Notes: generated by a model from the letters alone, not told the origin. A stretch of DNA of 64,000 nt from HKCCE3408 sp039191215 (GCA_039191215.1 JBCCXT010000017.1:1-64000), one strand, 5' to 3'. Counted from the first letter of the stretch, positions 1 to 8,974 are shown. Numbers and translations: made by a program.

Positions 1-78
1 CAGCCGCTGTTCAGAGCCGAGCGCGGCAAAGCAGGTCGCCGCTTTGGTCAAGGTGGGGATGTTTGTGCTATGTTCCAT
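1..78 (-). CDS. ArsR/SmtB-like transcriptional regulator, N-terminal fragment
   Basis: The first 26 codons of a minus-strand gene are visible; the rest lies beyond the left edge. The fragment begins MEHSTNIPTLTKAATCFAAL and continues GSEQRL, which resembles the first helix of ArsR-family winged-helix repressors (the usual pattern is ALgdetRLrIL). ArsR proteins are small dimeric repressors that respond to metals, metalloids or sulfur species. The effector cannot be judged because the DNA-recognition helix and any ligand cysteines are outside the window. It is divergent from the uracil-DNA-glycosylase-like gene at 142. The family call rests on a short stretch and is moderately secure. Confidence 0.55.
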   Translation of the reverse strand, partial: MEHSTNIPTLTKAATCFAALGSEQRL

Positions 79-91
79 GATTCGATATTTA

Positions 92-105
92 TAGAAATGT
101 AGAAA
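92..105 (-). promoter_or_regulatory. Possible repressor-binding direct repeat
   Basis: In the 63-base gap between two divergent genes the minus strand carries TTTCTA twice, 8 bases apart, within an AT-rich patch that contrasts with the GC-rich surroundings. ArsR-type repressors commonly bind AT-rich repeats over their own promoter, so an autoregulatory operator is plausible. This is inference from position and composition only. Confidence 0.25.
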
Positions 106-141
106 CATTGTCTAGCCCTTTTCGTCGGCCTGCTTCCTGCT

Positions 142-744
142 ATGCCTTTGACTATGCTTGATGCGCTCACCTCAGAGATTTCCGGATGCAGGATTTGCGC
201 GGACCGGTTTGCGGCCACCGCAACAGGCCACGCGCCGCGACCGGTTGTCTGGATTGGGACGCGCGCGCCGCGCATTCTGATCGTTGGCCAGGCACCTGGC
301 GCGCGGGTCCATGCCTCGGGCCAGCCCTTTACCGACCCGTCAGGCGACCGCTTACGCGACTGGATGGGGATTGATCAGGACGTGTTCTACGATCGCCAGC
401 GTATCGCAATCGTGCCGATGGCGTTTTGCTTTCCCGGCTATGATGCAAAAGGCGCTGACCTACCCCCGCCGCCGATTTGCGCCAAAACCTGGCGCCAGCG
501 CTTGATGCCCAACATCGCCTCCGTCGGTCTCACGCTTTTGATCGGCGCTTATGCGCAAAACTGGCATCTGGGGCGCGGCGTAAGCGTGCGCGATAGGGTC
601 TGGGATTGGCGCAGTTATGCGCCGCACCAGTTCCCTCTGCCGCACCCGTCTTGGCGCAACACGTCGTGGCTGAAAAAAAACCCGTGGTTTGCTGCGGACC
701 TTCTGCCAAACCTGCGCCGGCAGGTCGCCGAGGTGCTTGCATGA
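142..744 (+). CDS. Uracil-DNA glycosylase superfamily protein (Fe-S type)
   Basis: A 200-residue protein of the uracil-DNA glycosylase superfamily, which removes damaged bases, chiefly uracil, from DNA. Visible motifs are G49-Q-A-P-G (the superfamily GEAPG motif A) and a late L-P-H-P-S-W segment matching the C-terminal His-Pro-Ser motif. Four cysteines at about residues 16, 19, 96 and 113 have the CxxC...C...C spacing of the [4Fe-4S] ligands in family 4/5 enzymes. The start could be the ATG at 142 or the one at 154; both keep the CxxC. The stop overlaps the next start (ATGA), so it is probably co-transcribed with the SseB-like gene. Fold and family are fairly sure; substrate preference is not. 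Confidence 0.8.
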   Translation: MPLTMLDALTSEISGCRICADRFAATATGHAPRPVVWIGTRAPRILIVGQAPGARVHASGQPFTDPSGDRLRDWMGIDQDVFYDRQRIAIVPMAFCFPGYDAKGADLPPPPICAKTWRQRLMPNIASVGLTLLIGAYAQNWHLGRGVSVRDRVWDWRSYAPHQFPLPHPSWRNTSWLKKNPWFAADLLPNLRRQVAEVLA

Positions 745-1517
745 GCCTTGCCGCGACACCTCTTGATCGCGCTATTCGGGCCCATTTGACAGCGCCCGAG
801 GACGATGCGCGTAATCGTGCGATCTACGCGACCTTTGCCGCCGCAGAGCTGTTTTTGCTGCTTGACGCGGAACCGGCGGGAGATGCGGTGAAGCCGCAGC
901 TTTTCCCGCTGGAGCAAGGTCAATTCGCCGTCGCATTTGATACTGAGGAGCGTTTGGCCGCCTTTGCGGGCCAAGCGGCCTATGTTGGACTTTCAGGGCG
1001 CGCCATGGCGCAAATGCTTAAGGGTCAGGGGATCAGCCTGGCATTGAACTTGGGCACAGAGGCGGAACATATCCTGCCGCCAGATGCGTTTGATTGGTTG
1101 GTTGCGCGCGCGGTTGCACCGTCGGAGACCCCAATCCAGCCCACGGCCTTTCAGGCGCCTGAGCCGGACGATGCAGATTTGATCAGAATTCTGGAAACGT
1201 CACTTGCCGCCGCGGCAAGCCTTGCCGAGCGCCTGGTTCTGCTGCGCGCAACCTTCGCCGATGCGCCGCCCCGGCCTGCTTTAGCTGTCGGAAATGCAGC
1301 ACCCGGCGCTGAGCCCGCCCTGGCACGCCTCATCACTGAGGCATTGGCCATTGCAGGCCGTGACCCTGCAGAGATCGACCTGGCCTTCCTCACCGACGGC
1401 CCGCATCTCGATCGCGCCATTGCCGTTGGCCTAACGGTAGATCTGCCGGAACTTCCCGCCGCACGTCCGCCATCGCCCCCTGGCAGCGACCCTACGCGGC
1501 CGCCGAAATTGCGTTAA
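741..1517 (+). CDS. SseB family protein
   Basis: A 258-residue protein whose first ~120 residues match the SseB N-terminal domain: acidic, with a FPLEQG...V.FDTEERLAAF stretch and an IALNLGT-like core (here ISLALNLGTEAE) followed by LPPDAFDWL. SseB-domain proteins occur as soluble proteins of unclear function; the name comes from an E. coli serine-metabolism gene, so a biochemical role should not be assumed. The C-terminal half is alanine/proline-rich and less conserved. The ATG at 741 overlaps the upstream stop by 4 bases, indicating translational coupling. A longer in-frame start at 606 would run deep into the upstream gene and was not chosen. Confidence 0.75.
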   Translation: MSLAATPLDRAIRAHLTAPEDDARNRAIYATFAAAELFLLLDAEPAGDAVKPQLFPLEQGQFAVAFDTEERLAAFAGQAAYVGLSGRAMAQMLKGQGISLALNLGTEAEHILPPDAFDWLVARAVAPSETPIQPTAFQAPEPDDADLIRILETSLAAAASLAERLVLLRATFADAPPRPALAVGNAAPGAEPALARLITEALAIAGRDPAEIDLAFLTDGPHLDRAIAVGLTVDLPELPAARPPSPPGSDPTRPPKLR

Positions 1518-1542
1518 GGGGACAAGGGTGACACTGACGGCG

Positions 1543-2475
1543 TCAATACCCGCGGGCGACATCGACAAGGTGCAGAAACGGCTCTCCTGCCTCGCCGCGC
1601 CGGATGTTTTCGGCAATCACGCGGGCTGCGGATTTGGCACGCGTTTCTGATGCGATATGCGGTGTTACTGTGATGCCGGGATGGGCCCAAAAAGGGTGCT
1701 CAGGCGGCAACGGCTCCTGACGGAACGTGTCCAGTGTGGCATGCGCTAAATGCCCAGTATCAAGGGCTGCGATCAGGGCTTGGTCGTCAATCAACGGGCC
1801 GCGGCCTGGATTGATCACAAAAGCACCGGGCGCGAGATGGGCGATGGCGTCAGCGTCCAGGATATTGTGTGTGGCCGGGGTGTCCGGCAGCAGCAGCACC
1901 ACGATATCGGCGCCGTCAAGCGCCTGTTCGAACTCGTCCGCGCCCGAAAAACTGGTGACATTTGGCACGGCTTTGGCCGATCGCGCCCAGCCTCTCACCT
2001 GGAAGTTCAAACCCGCCAGAATGCGCGCGCAGGCTTGGCCCAATTCGCCCAAACCCAGGATTGTCACAACCCGATCCCGCGCCAGGGGCGGTGCGCCTAA
2101 GCGCCAAACACCGTCCTGGCCGGCGATGTGCTGGTCAATGCCAAGATGGTGGCGCAGCACATGGCCCGTGACCCACTCCACCATGCCTTCCTCAAGGCCT
2201 GGATCGACCATTCGCGCGAGCGGCACGTTTAAGGTCGGATTGCCAACAACATCCTCCACCCCGGCCCACAAATTCAGCACCGCTTTGAGACTTGTGTAGG
2301 GGGTGAAATCGACAAGCCCGGAATTCGGCGCATAGACAAGATAGTCGATCTCGGACGGGTCGGCCTGTGTCCCCAGCCAGGCCCCGGCAACACCCAAATC
2401 CGATAGCGCCTCACGCAGCGGCGCCTCATAGGTCTCCCACCGCTCAGACTTTGCGGCGAACAGAATGTTTGGCAT
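1543..2475 (-). CDS. ghrA: Glyoxylate/hydroxypyruvate reductase A
   Basis: A 310-residue D-2-hydroxyacid dehydrogenase that reduces glyoxylate and hydroxypyruvate with NAD(P)H. The cofactor-binding Rossmann motif GLGELG lies at about residues 141-146, followed by R-S on the next strand, which often goes with NADPH preference. The catalytic Arg appears in NPGRGPLID, the Glu in TFRQEPLP and the His in TPHIAS. Length and motif order match GhrA-type enzymes. It begins only 8 bases after the rodA stop and runs in the same direction, so it may sit at the tail of the elongasome operon, although its role is metabolic. Paralogous 2-hydroxyacid dehydrogenases are the main alternative. Confidence 0.85.
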   Translation of the reverse strand: MPNILFAAKSERWETYEAPLREALSDLGVAGAWLGTQADPSEIDYLVYAPNSGLVDFTPYTSLKAVLNLWAGVEDVVGNPTLNVPLARMVDPGLEEGMVEWVTGHVLRHHLGIDQHIAGQDGVWRLGAPPLARDRVVTILGLGELGQACARILAGLNFQVRGWARSAKAVPNVTSFSGADEFEQALDGADIVVLLLPDTPATHNILDADAIAHLAPGAFVINPGRGPLIDDQALIAALDTGHLAHATLDTFRQEPLPPEHPFWAHPGITVTPHIASETRAKSAARVIAENIRRGEAGEPFLHLVDVARGY

Positions 2476-2483
2476 TGCGTCGT

Positions 2484-3623
2484 CTACCTCGGCCTATGGA
2501 TATGGGCCGATTGCACAAGCCCGAACGCGGTCATCAAAACCAGCATCGCCGAGCCGCCGAAACTGACCAATGGAAGGGGCACGCCGACTACGGGGACCAT
2601 GCCCATTACCATCGCGGTGTTGACGGCGAAATAGAGGAAAAAGGCCACAGCGATCCCAAGGCATAAGATCGAGGCAAACCGGTCACGGGTCTGCAGCGCG
2701 GTCACCATGCAAAAAACCAAGATCAGCACATAAAGCCCAAGCAAAAACGCCGAACCGACAAAGCCGAATTCCTCGGCCAGCGTTGTGAAAATGAAATCGG
2801 TTTGGGCCTCGGGAAGAAAATCATTCTGCGTTTGAGTGCCTTGCATGAAGCCGCGCCCGGTTGTGCCGCCGGCGCCAAGCGCGATCTGGCTTTGGGTGAT
2901 GTGATAGCCATCGCCAAGCGGGTCAAGCGAGGGGTCAAGAAAGACATCAATCCGGTCGTATTGGTAATCCTGCAATGGCTGCCATTCGGTGCCACGAAGC
3001 CAAAAGACGCTACTGATGCCGCCCGCGGCGGGCACGATGGCGGCCGCGAAGTAAAGCCAGTGAACGCCCGCGGCAAAAAGCACGGCAATGCCGCCGGCCA
3101 TCAGCAATAGCGCCGTGCCGAGATCAGGCTGCCGCAAGGTCAACAGCACCGGGATCAAGATGAACAAAAGCGGGACCGCGATCCACAGCGGGTGCGATGT
3201 CCGGTTCGCGGGCAGCCAGTCGTAATAGGCTGCCAGCAGCATCACCAACGTGATCTTGGCCACTTCGGAAGGTTGCAGCCGCATAAAACCAAGATCGATC
3301 CAGCGCTGTGCGCCGCCCGCGGAAAAGCCGAAAAACTCGACATAAACCAGCAGCAGCAGCGATAGGACATAAGCCAGGACCGACATGTTTCGCCAAAACC
3401 AGATCGGTACAAGCGCAACTGCAAACATCACGATCAGTCCAATGACAAAGCGCTGGACCTGGGGTGCCGCCCAAGGGGTCATCGAGCCGCCCGCGACCGA
3501 GTAGAGCATCAAAAAGCCCATGCCCGCGACAGCACAGATCAACACCACCAGCGGCCAGTTGAAATACAAAAACTTCCGCAGGCCCGAGGGCGTTGTCTTT
3601 ACCGTGTATTCGAGAAAACTCAT
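2484..3623 (-). CDS. rodA: Rod shape-determining peptidoglycan glycosyltransferase RodA
   Basis: A 379-residue SEDS-family polytopic membrane protein with about ten transmembrane segments. RodA polymerises lipid II glycan strands in the cell-elongation complex, working with the class B transpeptidase encoded directly upstream. Typical SEDS signatures are visible: GFSAGGAQRWIDLG, LQPSEVAK, RQPDLGTAL, and a C-terminal GVPLPLVSFGGSAMLV segment. The essential Asp region of the large extracellular loop (DFLPEAQTDFIFTTLAEEFG) is present. Its start overlaps the mrdA stop by 4 bases, so the two partner enzymes are translationally coupled. Identification is secure. Confidence 0.95.
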   Translation of the reverse strand: MSFLEYTVKTTPSGLRKFLYFNWPLVVLICAVAGMGFLMLYSVAGGSMTPWAAPQVQRFVIGLIVMFAVALVPIWFWRNMSVLAYVLSLLLLVYVEFFGFSAGGAQRWIDLGFMRLQPSEVAKITLVMLLAAYYDWLPANRTSHPLWIAVPLLFILIPVLLTLRQPDLGTALLLMAGGIAVLFAAGVHWLYFAAAIVPAAGGISSVFWLRGTEWQPLQDYQYDRIDVFLDPSLDPLGDGYHITQSQIALGAGGTTGRGFMQGTQTQNDFLPEAQTDFIFTTLAEEFGFVGSAFLLGLYVLILVFCMVTALQTRDRFASILCLGIAVAFFLYFAVNTAMVMGMVPVVGVPLPLVSFGGSAMLVLMTAFGLVQSAHIHRPR

Positions 3624-5575
3624 GCTTGAGAGCCTGCACCGGCGGTTGTGTCGCGCGGCCGCTCAATGTCGATCAAGGGCAGGTCGCGGTGCAGCGTTTC
3701 GACCTCGCGGCGCTGATTTTCTGGATAGAGATCGGCCGATGGCACGCCACCAACCTGGGCCCGCAACAAGATATCGCGGGCAATCGGGGCTGCGACGGCC
3801 GCGCCGCCGCCGCCATGTTCAACAACAACTGAGACCGCGAATCGCGGGTTCTCAATTGGCGCGTAACCCACAAATAACGCGTGATCGCGCCGTTCCCAGG
3901 GCAGGTCCTCATTGGCCGTAACACCTTCAGCCCGTTCAGCAGCGGTGATATTGCGCACCTGGCTGGTGCCGGTTTTCCCGGAGATCCCAAAGCCTGTGTC
4001 AACGACGCGGCTGGCATAGGCGGTTCCGCGATCATTGTTAACTGCGCGGTACATGCCGGCGCGGACAAACTCCAAGGCGGTGGGAGACAGCCCCAGATCG
4101 GCTGCCTCCGGGGCCGCCACCTCGGCGCCCGCCAGCGATTTGACAATGCGGGGATTGATCGCCCGCCCGGTCGCCAGCCGTGATGTCATCACCGCCAATT
4201 GTAACGGTGAGGTCAGCACGAACCCCTGTCCGATCGAGGCGTTGAGTGTATCGCCCACCAGCCAATCGGCGCCGCGGTTTTCCCGCTTCCATTGCATGGT
4301 TGGGGCAAGGCCTGTGGCCACGGCTGATAGCGGAAGGTCGTGACGAATGCCGCAGCCCAAGCGCTGCGCCATGGCCGATATGGCCTCAATGCCTACCCGT
4401 TGCGCCAGATCGTAGAAAAACACGTCGCAGGATTGGCTGAGTGCTTCGATCAGATCCATCGTGCCGTGGCCGCCGCGCCGCCAGCAATGGAACCGCCGGT
4501 CGCCCAACTCGGTAAACCCGGTGCAGCGGACCGTGTCATCTGGGCCAACATGTCCGCCTTCGATTGCGGCCAATGCAACGATCATCTTGTAGGTCGATCC
4601 CGGTGGGTAGAGACCCTGGGTCGCCTTATTTGCCAGCGGCCTATAGGGGTCTTCATTCAGCGCAGTCCAAGCGGTCTGGCTGATGCCGCGCACGAATTGG
4701 TTGGGCTCGAAAGTGGGGGAGGATGCCAGCGACAGGATCTCGCCTGTTTCGACCTCGATCACCACTGCGCCTGCGCTTTCCGATCCAAGCCGCGCTTCGG
4801 TGTAGTTTTGCAATCCGGCATCGATGGTCAGCTGCAGATCGGCGCCCGCGCTTGCCTCGCTGCGATCAATCTCGCGCATGACACGGCCGCCCGCATTCAC
4901 CTCGACGTGACGCGTCCCGGCACGACCACGCAAGGTCTGTTCCATCTGCGCTTCGATATTGTAGCGCCCAACTTGGAAATCTGGGATTTGCAGCACCGGA
5001 TCGGTATCGCCGGTCGTCTCCAAATACCAGTCAGAGACGGGCCCGACATACCCCACAACATGGGCAAAATCGGCGCCCAACGGATAGATCCGGCTGAGCC
5101 CAAATTCGGGGGTTACACCTGGAAGTGCGGGCGCATTGACGGCAACGGTCGACAGCTCTTCCCAGCTTAAACGGTCCGCGATCGTGACGGGCACAAATGG
5201 CGCCCGCGCGAAAATCTCCTCGCGCACGCGTTCGAGCCGCCGCATATCGAGTGTAACAAGTGCGCTCAGGCGTTCCAGCACCTCATCAACATCGCCCGCA
5301 TCCTCTCGGATCAGTGTGATGCGGTAGTTTTGCTCATTGTCCGCGAGAAGCACGCCGTTGCGGTCAAAGATTAAGCCGCGTTCGGGCGGTAGAAGGCGCA
5401 GCTTGATGCGGTTTTCTTCGGCGAGCAGCCTAAAATCACTGGCCCGGGTAACCTGCAGGTAATGCAGCCGTCCGGCCAATACCGCGGCCGTGCTGCCCAT
5501 CAGCGCACCCATGATCAAGCCCCGCCGGGTGACTTGGCGGGCGCCATCCTCGATCTCCTTTGGACTCCGTTTCAT
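3620..5575 (-). CDS. mrdA: Penicillin-binding protein 2 (elongasome transpeptidase)
   Basis: A 651-residue class B penicillin-binding protein that crosslinks peptidoglycan during side-wall growth as partner of RodA. It has an N-terminal membrane anchor at about residues 18-36, a pedestal domain (PERGLIFDRNG near residue 64) and a C-terminal transpeptidase domain. The catalytic motif is S327-T-Y-K330, the second motif is SCD within SQSCDVFF (as is usual for PBP2 proteins), and the third is K-T-G-T. Overlaps of 4 bases with both mreD and rodA place it in the middle of a tight operon. The C-terminus carries a polar tail of about 30 residues after the fold, as seen in related species. Confidence 0.95.
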   Translation of the reverse strand: MKRSPKEIEDGARQVTRRGLIMGALMGSTAAVLAGRLHYLQVTRASDFRLLAEENRIKLRLLPPERGLIFDRNGVLLADNEQNYRITLIREDAGDVDEVLERLSALVTLDMRRLERVREEIFARAPFVPVTIADRLSWEELSTVAVNAPALPGVTPEFGLSRIYPLGADFAHVVGYVGPVSDWYLETTGDTDPVLQIPDFQVGRYNIEAQMEQTLRGRAGTRHVEVNAGGRVMREIDRSEASAGADLQLTIDAGLQNYTEARLGSESAGAVVIEVETGEILSLASSPTFEPNQFVRGISQTAWTALNEDPYRPLANKATQGLYPPGSTYKMIVALAAIEGGHVGPDDTVRCTGFTELGDRRFHCWRRGGHGTMDLIEALSQSCDVFFYDLAQRVGIEAISAMAQRLGCGIRHDLPLSAVATGLAPTMQWKRENRGADWLVGDTLNASIGQGFVLTSPLQLAVMTSRLATGRAINPRIVKSLAGAEVAAPEAADLGLSPTALEFVRAGMYRAVNNDRGTAYASRVVDTGFGISGKTGTSQVRNITAAERAEGVTANEDLPWERRDHALFVGYAPIENPRFAVSVVVEHGGGGAAVAAPIARDILLRAQVGGVPSADLYPENQRREVETLHRDLPLIDIERPRDTTAGAGSQA

Positions 5576-6096
5576 GCCTGCTCCGCGTCAATCGGACTCA
5601 ATTTACGCAATCCCAGCCCATAATTCGAGACCAGCACGATGATCGGGTAGATGGCGGCGGTTGTAAGCCCGTGCATCAACGACAGCCCGAGCGAAGACTG
5701 CGGCGCGACCAAAAGCCAAAGGGCGATGCGTTCGCCGACGATCACCACAAATATGGCGCCCGTCACCCAGGCCCATTCGACCAAAAAATTGTACTCGGTT
5801 GTTGCAACGCGCCTGCTGCGTAGCCACTCGGTCACGAGCAGCACCAGCACGGTCCACAAGCCGGGCGGACGCTGCAGCAGAAAATCAGCCGTTAGAAACA
5901 CGATGACAATCGAGCCAATCGGCACAACCGCCGGCTGGCGCAGTAGCCAAGCAAAGGTCAATGCCAACAGCAGATCAGGGCCGACAAAGGGACCCTGGGC
6001 CGGGCCAAGCGGCAAGAGCCTGTAGCCCACAATCATCAGCGCCAGCGCAATGTAGAACGTGCGATAGCCCCATTGATGCCAGGAAGCAGCACCCAT
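5572..6096 (-). CDS. mreD: Rod shape-determining protein MreD
   Basis: A 174-residue, very hydrophobic protein with about five predicted membrane segments, matching MreD in size and position between mreC and mrdA. MreD is an inner-membrane member of the elongasome that binds MreC and helps link cytoplasmic MreB filaments to the periplasmic synthesis enzymes. Recognisable features are the central RPPGLWTVLVLLVTEWLRSR stretch followed by a polar Y-N-F-L segment. Its ATG shares one base with the mreC stop, and its stop overlaps mrdA. The sequence alone is poorly conserved across this family; synteny makes the call firm. Confidence 0.9.
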   Translation of the reverse strand: MGAASWHQWGYRTFYIALALMIVGYRLLPLGPAQGPFVGPDLLLALTFAWLLRQPAVVPIGSIVIVFLTADFLLQRPPGLWTVLVLLVTEWLRSRRVATTEYNFLVEWAWVTGAIFVVIVGERIALWLLVAPQSSLGLSLMHGLTTAAIYPIIVLVSNYGLGLRKLSPIDAEQA

Positions 6097-7064
6097 CAGG
6101 GGTCAAGTTCGGCTTCTGCCGCATCCCCGGCGGCTGCCCGCGGGTTGGGGATGGGCTGCGTCTCTGGCCCCGGCCCAAGTGCCGCGGGCGGCTCCGGCGC
6201 CAGCGGCCAAGGCGGGCCGATCAAGCCGCCTGGATCGTTGATGGTTGTGCCGGGATGGCTGCGCATCACGCGCAAAAAGTTCAGCCGGGTGAAATCCGCT
6301 GATAACAGCGCGCGGTAGCGGCCGTCGGATGTCACCACGATCTGGCCGACTAATAGGCCCGACGGGAACAGGCCGCCATCACCCGACGTGACCACCCTGT
6401 CGCCAGCAGAGATATCGTCAGGCTCCTCGATGAACTCCAAAACTGGTGCTGGCGAGTTATCCCCCGTCAAAAGCGCTTGGCTGCCGGACGGCTGTAATGT
6501 CACCGGCACGCTCGAATTACTATCGGTCAACAAGATCACGCGAGAGGTCGACTGGCCGACGCCTGAGATGCGGCCGACAACGCCAAGCCCGTCCATCGTC
6601 GCCCAACCATCCAGCACACCGTCGCGCGCGCCCACATTTAGAAGCACCGATCTGCGGAAAGGCGAGCCGGAATCGGCCAACACAACGCCGGTCACGAATG
6701 TGAGCTCCGGGTCGAGCTGAACCCGTACCAGATCGCGCAGGCGGGCATTCTCCTCCTCCAGCTGCAATGCGGCCTCGCGCCAAGCACGGGCATCTTGCAG
6801 GGCTTGGCGTAGTTCTTGGTTTTGATCGTAAAGCCGTTGATAGCTTTGGAAATCGTCCAGCATACGCCCCAGACCGGTGACGGGGGCCATGACCCAATCC
6901 ATCGACGGCACGACGCGGTCGGTGATCGCGGCGCGCACGCGCTCCATGCGGGGGTTATCGATGCGCCATATCAGCGTGAGCGACAGCAAAAACAGCACAA
7001 GCACGGCCAACAGCAAACGCCGGACCGGTCGGGCATAGTCATCATCATCGCGGTCGCGGGCCAT
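6096..7064 (-). CDS. mreC: Rod shape-determining protein MreC
   Basis: A 322-residue bitopic protein: a short cytoplasmic Arg-rich start, one membrane segment at about residues 13-35, a coiled coil at about 75-115 (rich in Q, E and L, ending EEENARLRDLV), and a periplasmic double beta-barrel MreC domain up to about residue 270. The last ~50 residues are proline/alanine-rich and probably disordered. MreC bridges MreB and the PBP2-RodA synthase and activates PBP2. It follows mreB after 16 bases and touches mreD. Family motifs such as RDGVLDGWATM and GVVGRI are visible. Secure. Confidence 0.93.
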   Translation of the reverse strand: MARDRDDDDYARPVRRLLLAVLVLFLLSLTLIWRIDNPRMERVRAAITDRVVPSMDWVMAPVTGLGRMLDDFQSYQRLYDQNQELRQALQDARAWREAALQLEEENARLRDLVRVQLDPELTFVTGVVLADSGSPFRRSVLLNVGARDGVLDGWATMDGLGVVGRISGVGQSTSRVILLTDSNSSVPVTLQPSGSQALLTGDNSPAPVLEFIEEPDDISAGDRVVTSGDGGLFPSGLLVGQIVVTSDGRYRALLSADFTRLNFLRVMRSHPGTTINDPGGLIGPPWPLAPEPPAALGPGPETQPIPNPRAAAGDAAEAELDP

Positions 7065-7080
7065 CGCACCTCGCGGGCGT

Positions 7081-8121
7081 TTAACTGTCGTAGTCTATCG
7101 CATGGCGGAGCAGTTTTTCATACTCCAACGCCTTGCCTGTGCCCAAAGCCACGCAATTGAGGCTTTCATCGGCAACCGAAATGCCCAGGCCCGTCTGTTC
7201 CCTGAGTGCCAAGTCAAGCTCACCCAGCAGCGCGCCGCCGCCTGTCAGCATAACGCCGCGGTCAACGATGTCGGCGGCCAGATCGGGCGGTGTCGCTTCC
7301 AGCGCGCCCATCACGGCCTCGCAGATTTGCTGGACAGGTTCGGCCAAAGCCTCGGCCACTTGCGCCTGGTTGATCTCGGTTTCCTTTGGGACACCATTCA
7401 AAAGGTCGCGGCCACGGATCTGCATCGAGGTGCCGCGGCCGTCATCCGGCATCCGCGCAGTGCCGATGGAGGTTTTGATCCGCTCAGCTGTACTTTCGCC
7501 GATCAAAAGGTTTTGCTGGCGGCGCAGATAGCTGACGATGGCATCATCCATCCGGTCTCCGCCGACCCTGACCGATCTTGCGTAAACGATATCTGCCAAG
7601 CTCAGCACGGCCACCTCGGTGGTTCCGCCGCCGATATCAACGACCATGGAGCCCGTGGGATCGGTAATTGGCATGCCGGCGCCAATGGCTGCCGCGATGG
7701 GCTCTGCAATCAGACCCGCCTTGCGCGCACCGGCAGACAACACCGATTGACGGATTGCGCGCTTTTCAACCGGTGTGGCGCCGTGCGGGACACAGACGAT
7801 GATCTTTGGTTTTGTGAAGGTCGAGCGACGGTGCACTTTGCGGATGAAATGCTTGATCATTTCTTCGGCGACGTCGAAATCGGCGATCACGCCGTCGCGC
7901 ATCGGCCGGATCGCCTGGATCGATCCCGGTGTGCGGCCCAGCATTAGCTTGGCATCCTCGCCAAAGGCCAACGCCTTTTTCACCCCGTCCTTGACCTGAT
8001 AGGCCACAACCGAGGGCTCATTAAGGATGACACCTCGGCCTTTTACATAGACTAGCGTGTTTGCCGTCCCTAAATCGATTGCCATGTCAGCACTGAAAAG
8101 GCTGCCAAATCCAATGGCCAT
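7081..8121 (-). CDS. mreB: Actin-like cell-shape protein MreB
   Basis: A 346-residue actin-fold ATPase that forms membrane-bound filaments orienting side-wall synthesis. The phosphate-1 motif (MAIDLGTANTLVYV), the phosphate-2 motif (VVDIGGGTTEVAVLS) and the adenosine motif (MLTGGGALLGELD) are all intact, and the length is standard. The N-terminal MAIGFGSLF provides the hydrophobic start used for membrane contact in Gram-negative MreB. It is the first member of the mreBCD-mrdA-rodA block. The PAS/zinc-ribbon gene upstream is on the same strand only 66 bases away, so the promoter may be in that gap or further upstream. Secure. Confidence 0.97.
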   Translation of the reverse strand: MAIGFGSLFSADMAIDLGTANTLVYVKGRGVILNEPSVVAYQVKDGVKKALAFGEDAKLMLGRTPGSIQAIRPMRDGVIADFDVAEEMIKHFIRKVHRRSTFTKPKIIVCVPHGATPVEKRAIRQSVLSAGARKAGLIAEPIAAAIGAGMPITDPTGSMVVDIGGGTTEVAVLSLADIVYARSVRVGGDRMDDAIVSYLRRQQNLLIGESTAERIKTSIGTARMPDDGRGTSMQIRGRDLLNGVPKETEINQAQVAEALAEPVQQICEAVMGALEATPPDLAADIVDRGVMLTGGGALLGELDLALREQTGLGISVADESLNCVALGTGKALEYEKLLRHAIDYDS

Positions 8122-8187
8122 AGGTGACCCGTCCCCGTCGCTCGTGCAGGGCCTAAGTGAGTCAGGCCCGAAACCGCCTGCATATAG

Positions 8188-8778
8188 TCACCAGGGCACA
8201 CGCGCGTAAAGGGGCGGCTTCGGCATGCCGCCGCCGACGCCCAGTTCAGCTGCTTCGACGAGGATCCCGCGCATCTTTGCGCATTGTGGGCAAAGACTGG
8301 CATTGGGTGCTGCGCGAGATGCGCCCGAGGGAAGCACATTTTCGGCGGCGAGCAGCGGGACCCATGTGTTTGGCTCCACTTCCACGCGCTCGCAAAAGGT
8401 ACATAGTGGGAAGAGGGTTTGTGCCTGTGACGGAGCAGTTTCCAAGAACGGATGATAGGGTTTGCGAACGCGCAGAACCTCTGACATTTCACATCGCACA
8501 GCTTCGGCCTCAGCCAGCCGAAAGGTCATATTGCAGCGGCGCAGCTCGTTGGCGGTGCTGCACGCGGTCGAAGTTGCAAATGGCGCCCCGGTCCGTCTGA
8601 CCTGCGTGATGGCGTTTTGGTAGAATTCTTTTGTGCCGTCCGCGCTGAAGATATCCCAAAGCGATTTGCCAATCATCGACGCCCCAGAAAGCTCGGCGCG
8701 ACCATCGGCCTGCGCGTGTTCATCCCACGCGGCGCCGAATTCCGTGAAAGTATCTTGTGCGTCAACAGTATAAAACAT
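8188..8778 (-). CDS. PAS-fold protein with C-terminal zinc-ribbon-like cysteines
   Basis: A 196-residue soluble protein I cannot assign to a named gene. The first ~110 residues read like a PAS domain (MIGKSLWDIFSADGTKEFYQ, then a receptor-like core with a conserved CNMTFRL strand). The C-terminal part holds two paired-cysteine knuckles, C-T-F-C and C-P-Q-C, about 45 residues apart, a pattern expected for zinc binding. There is no HTH, kinase or GGDEF output domain. It lies immediately upstream of mreB on the same strand, with AT-rich sequence behind its own start, so it could share a transcript with the elongasome genes and connect a sensed signal to cell shape; that link is inference. Confidence 0.65.
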   Translation of the reverse strand: MFYTVDAQDTFTEFGAAWDEHAQADGRAELSGASMIGKSLWDIFSADGTKEFYQNAITQVRRTGAPFATSTACSTANELRRCNMTFRLAEAEAVRCEMSEVLRVRKPYHPFLETAPSQAQTLFPLCTFCERVEVEPNTWVPLLAAENVLPSGASRAAPNASLCPQCAKMRGILVEAAELGVGGGMPKPPLYARVPW

Positions 8779-8974
8779 GACTACTAGGTGGGCACAGCAA
8801 TTCGGATCTGTAAACTCATCGAAAAGGACAGGTTTTTAAAAATGGAATTTGTCCAAAAGACGCCAGAGAGTGCGTTGGATAGAAGCATTTTGAATTAAAT
8901 GCCAATAGTTTAGGATATAGGCGGCCGTGGCAATTTAGCTGATGCGATTGATTATCAGCCGAGCCGAAAAATCT

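Noticed and set aside
4340..5170. A 276-codon plus-strand frame opposite mrdA
   Set aside because: Antisense to the intact PBP2 gene whose motifs are all present; nothing recognisable in the translation.
7102..7947. A 281-codon plus-strand frame opposite mreB
   Set aside because: MreB is unmistakable on the other strand; this frame is its shadow.
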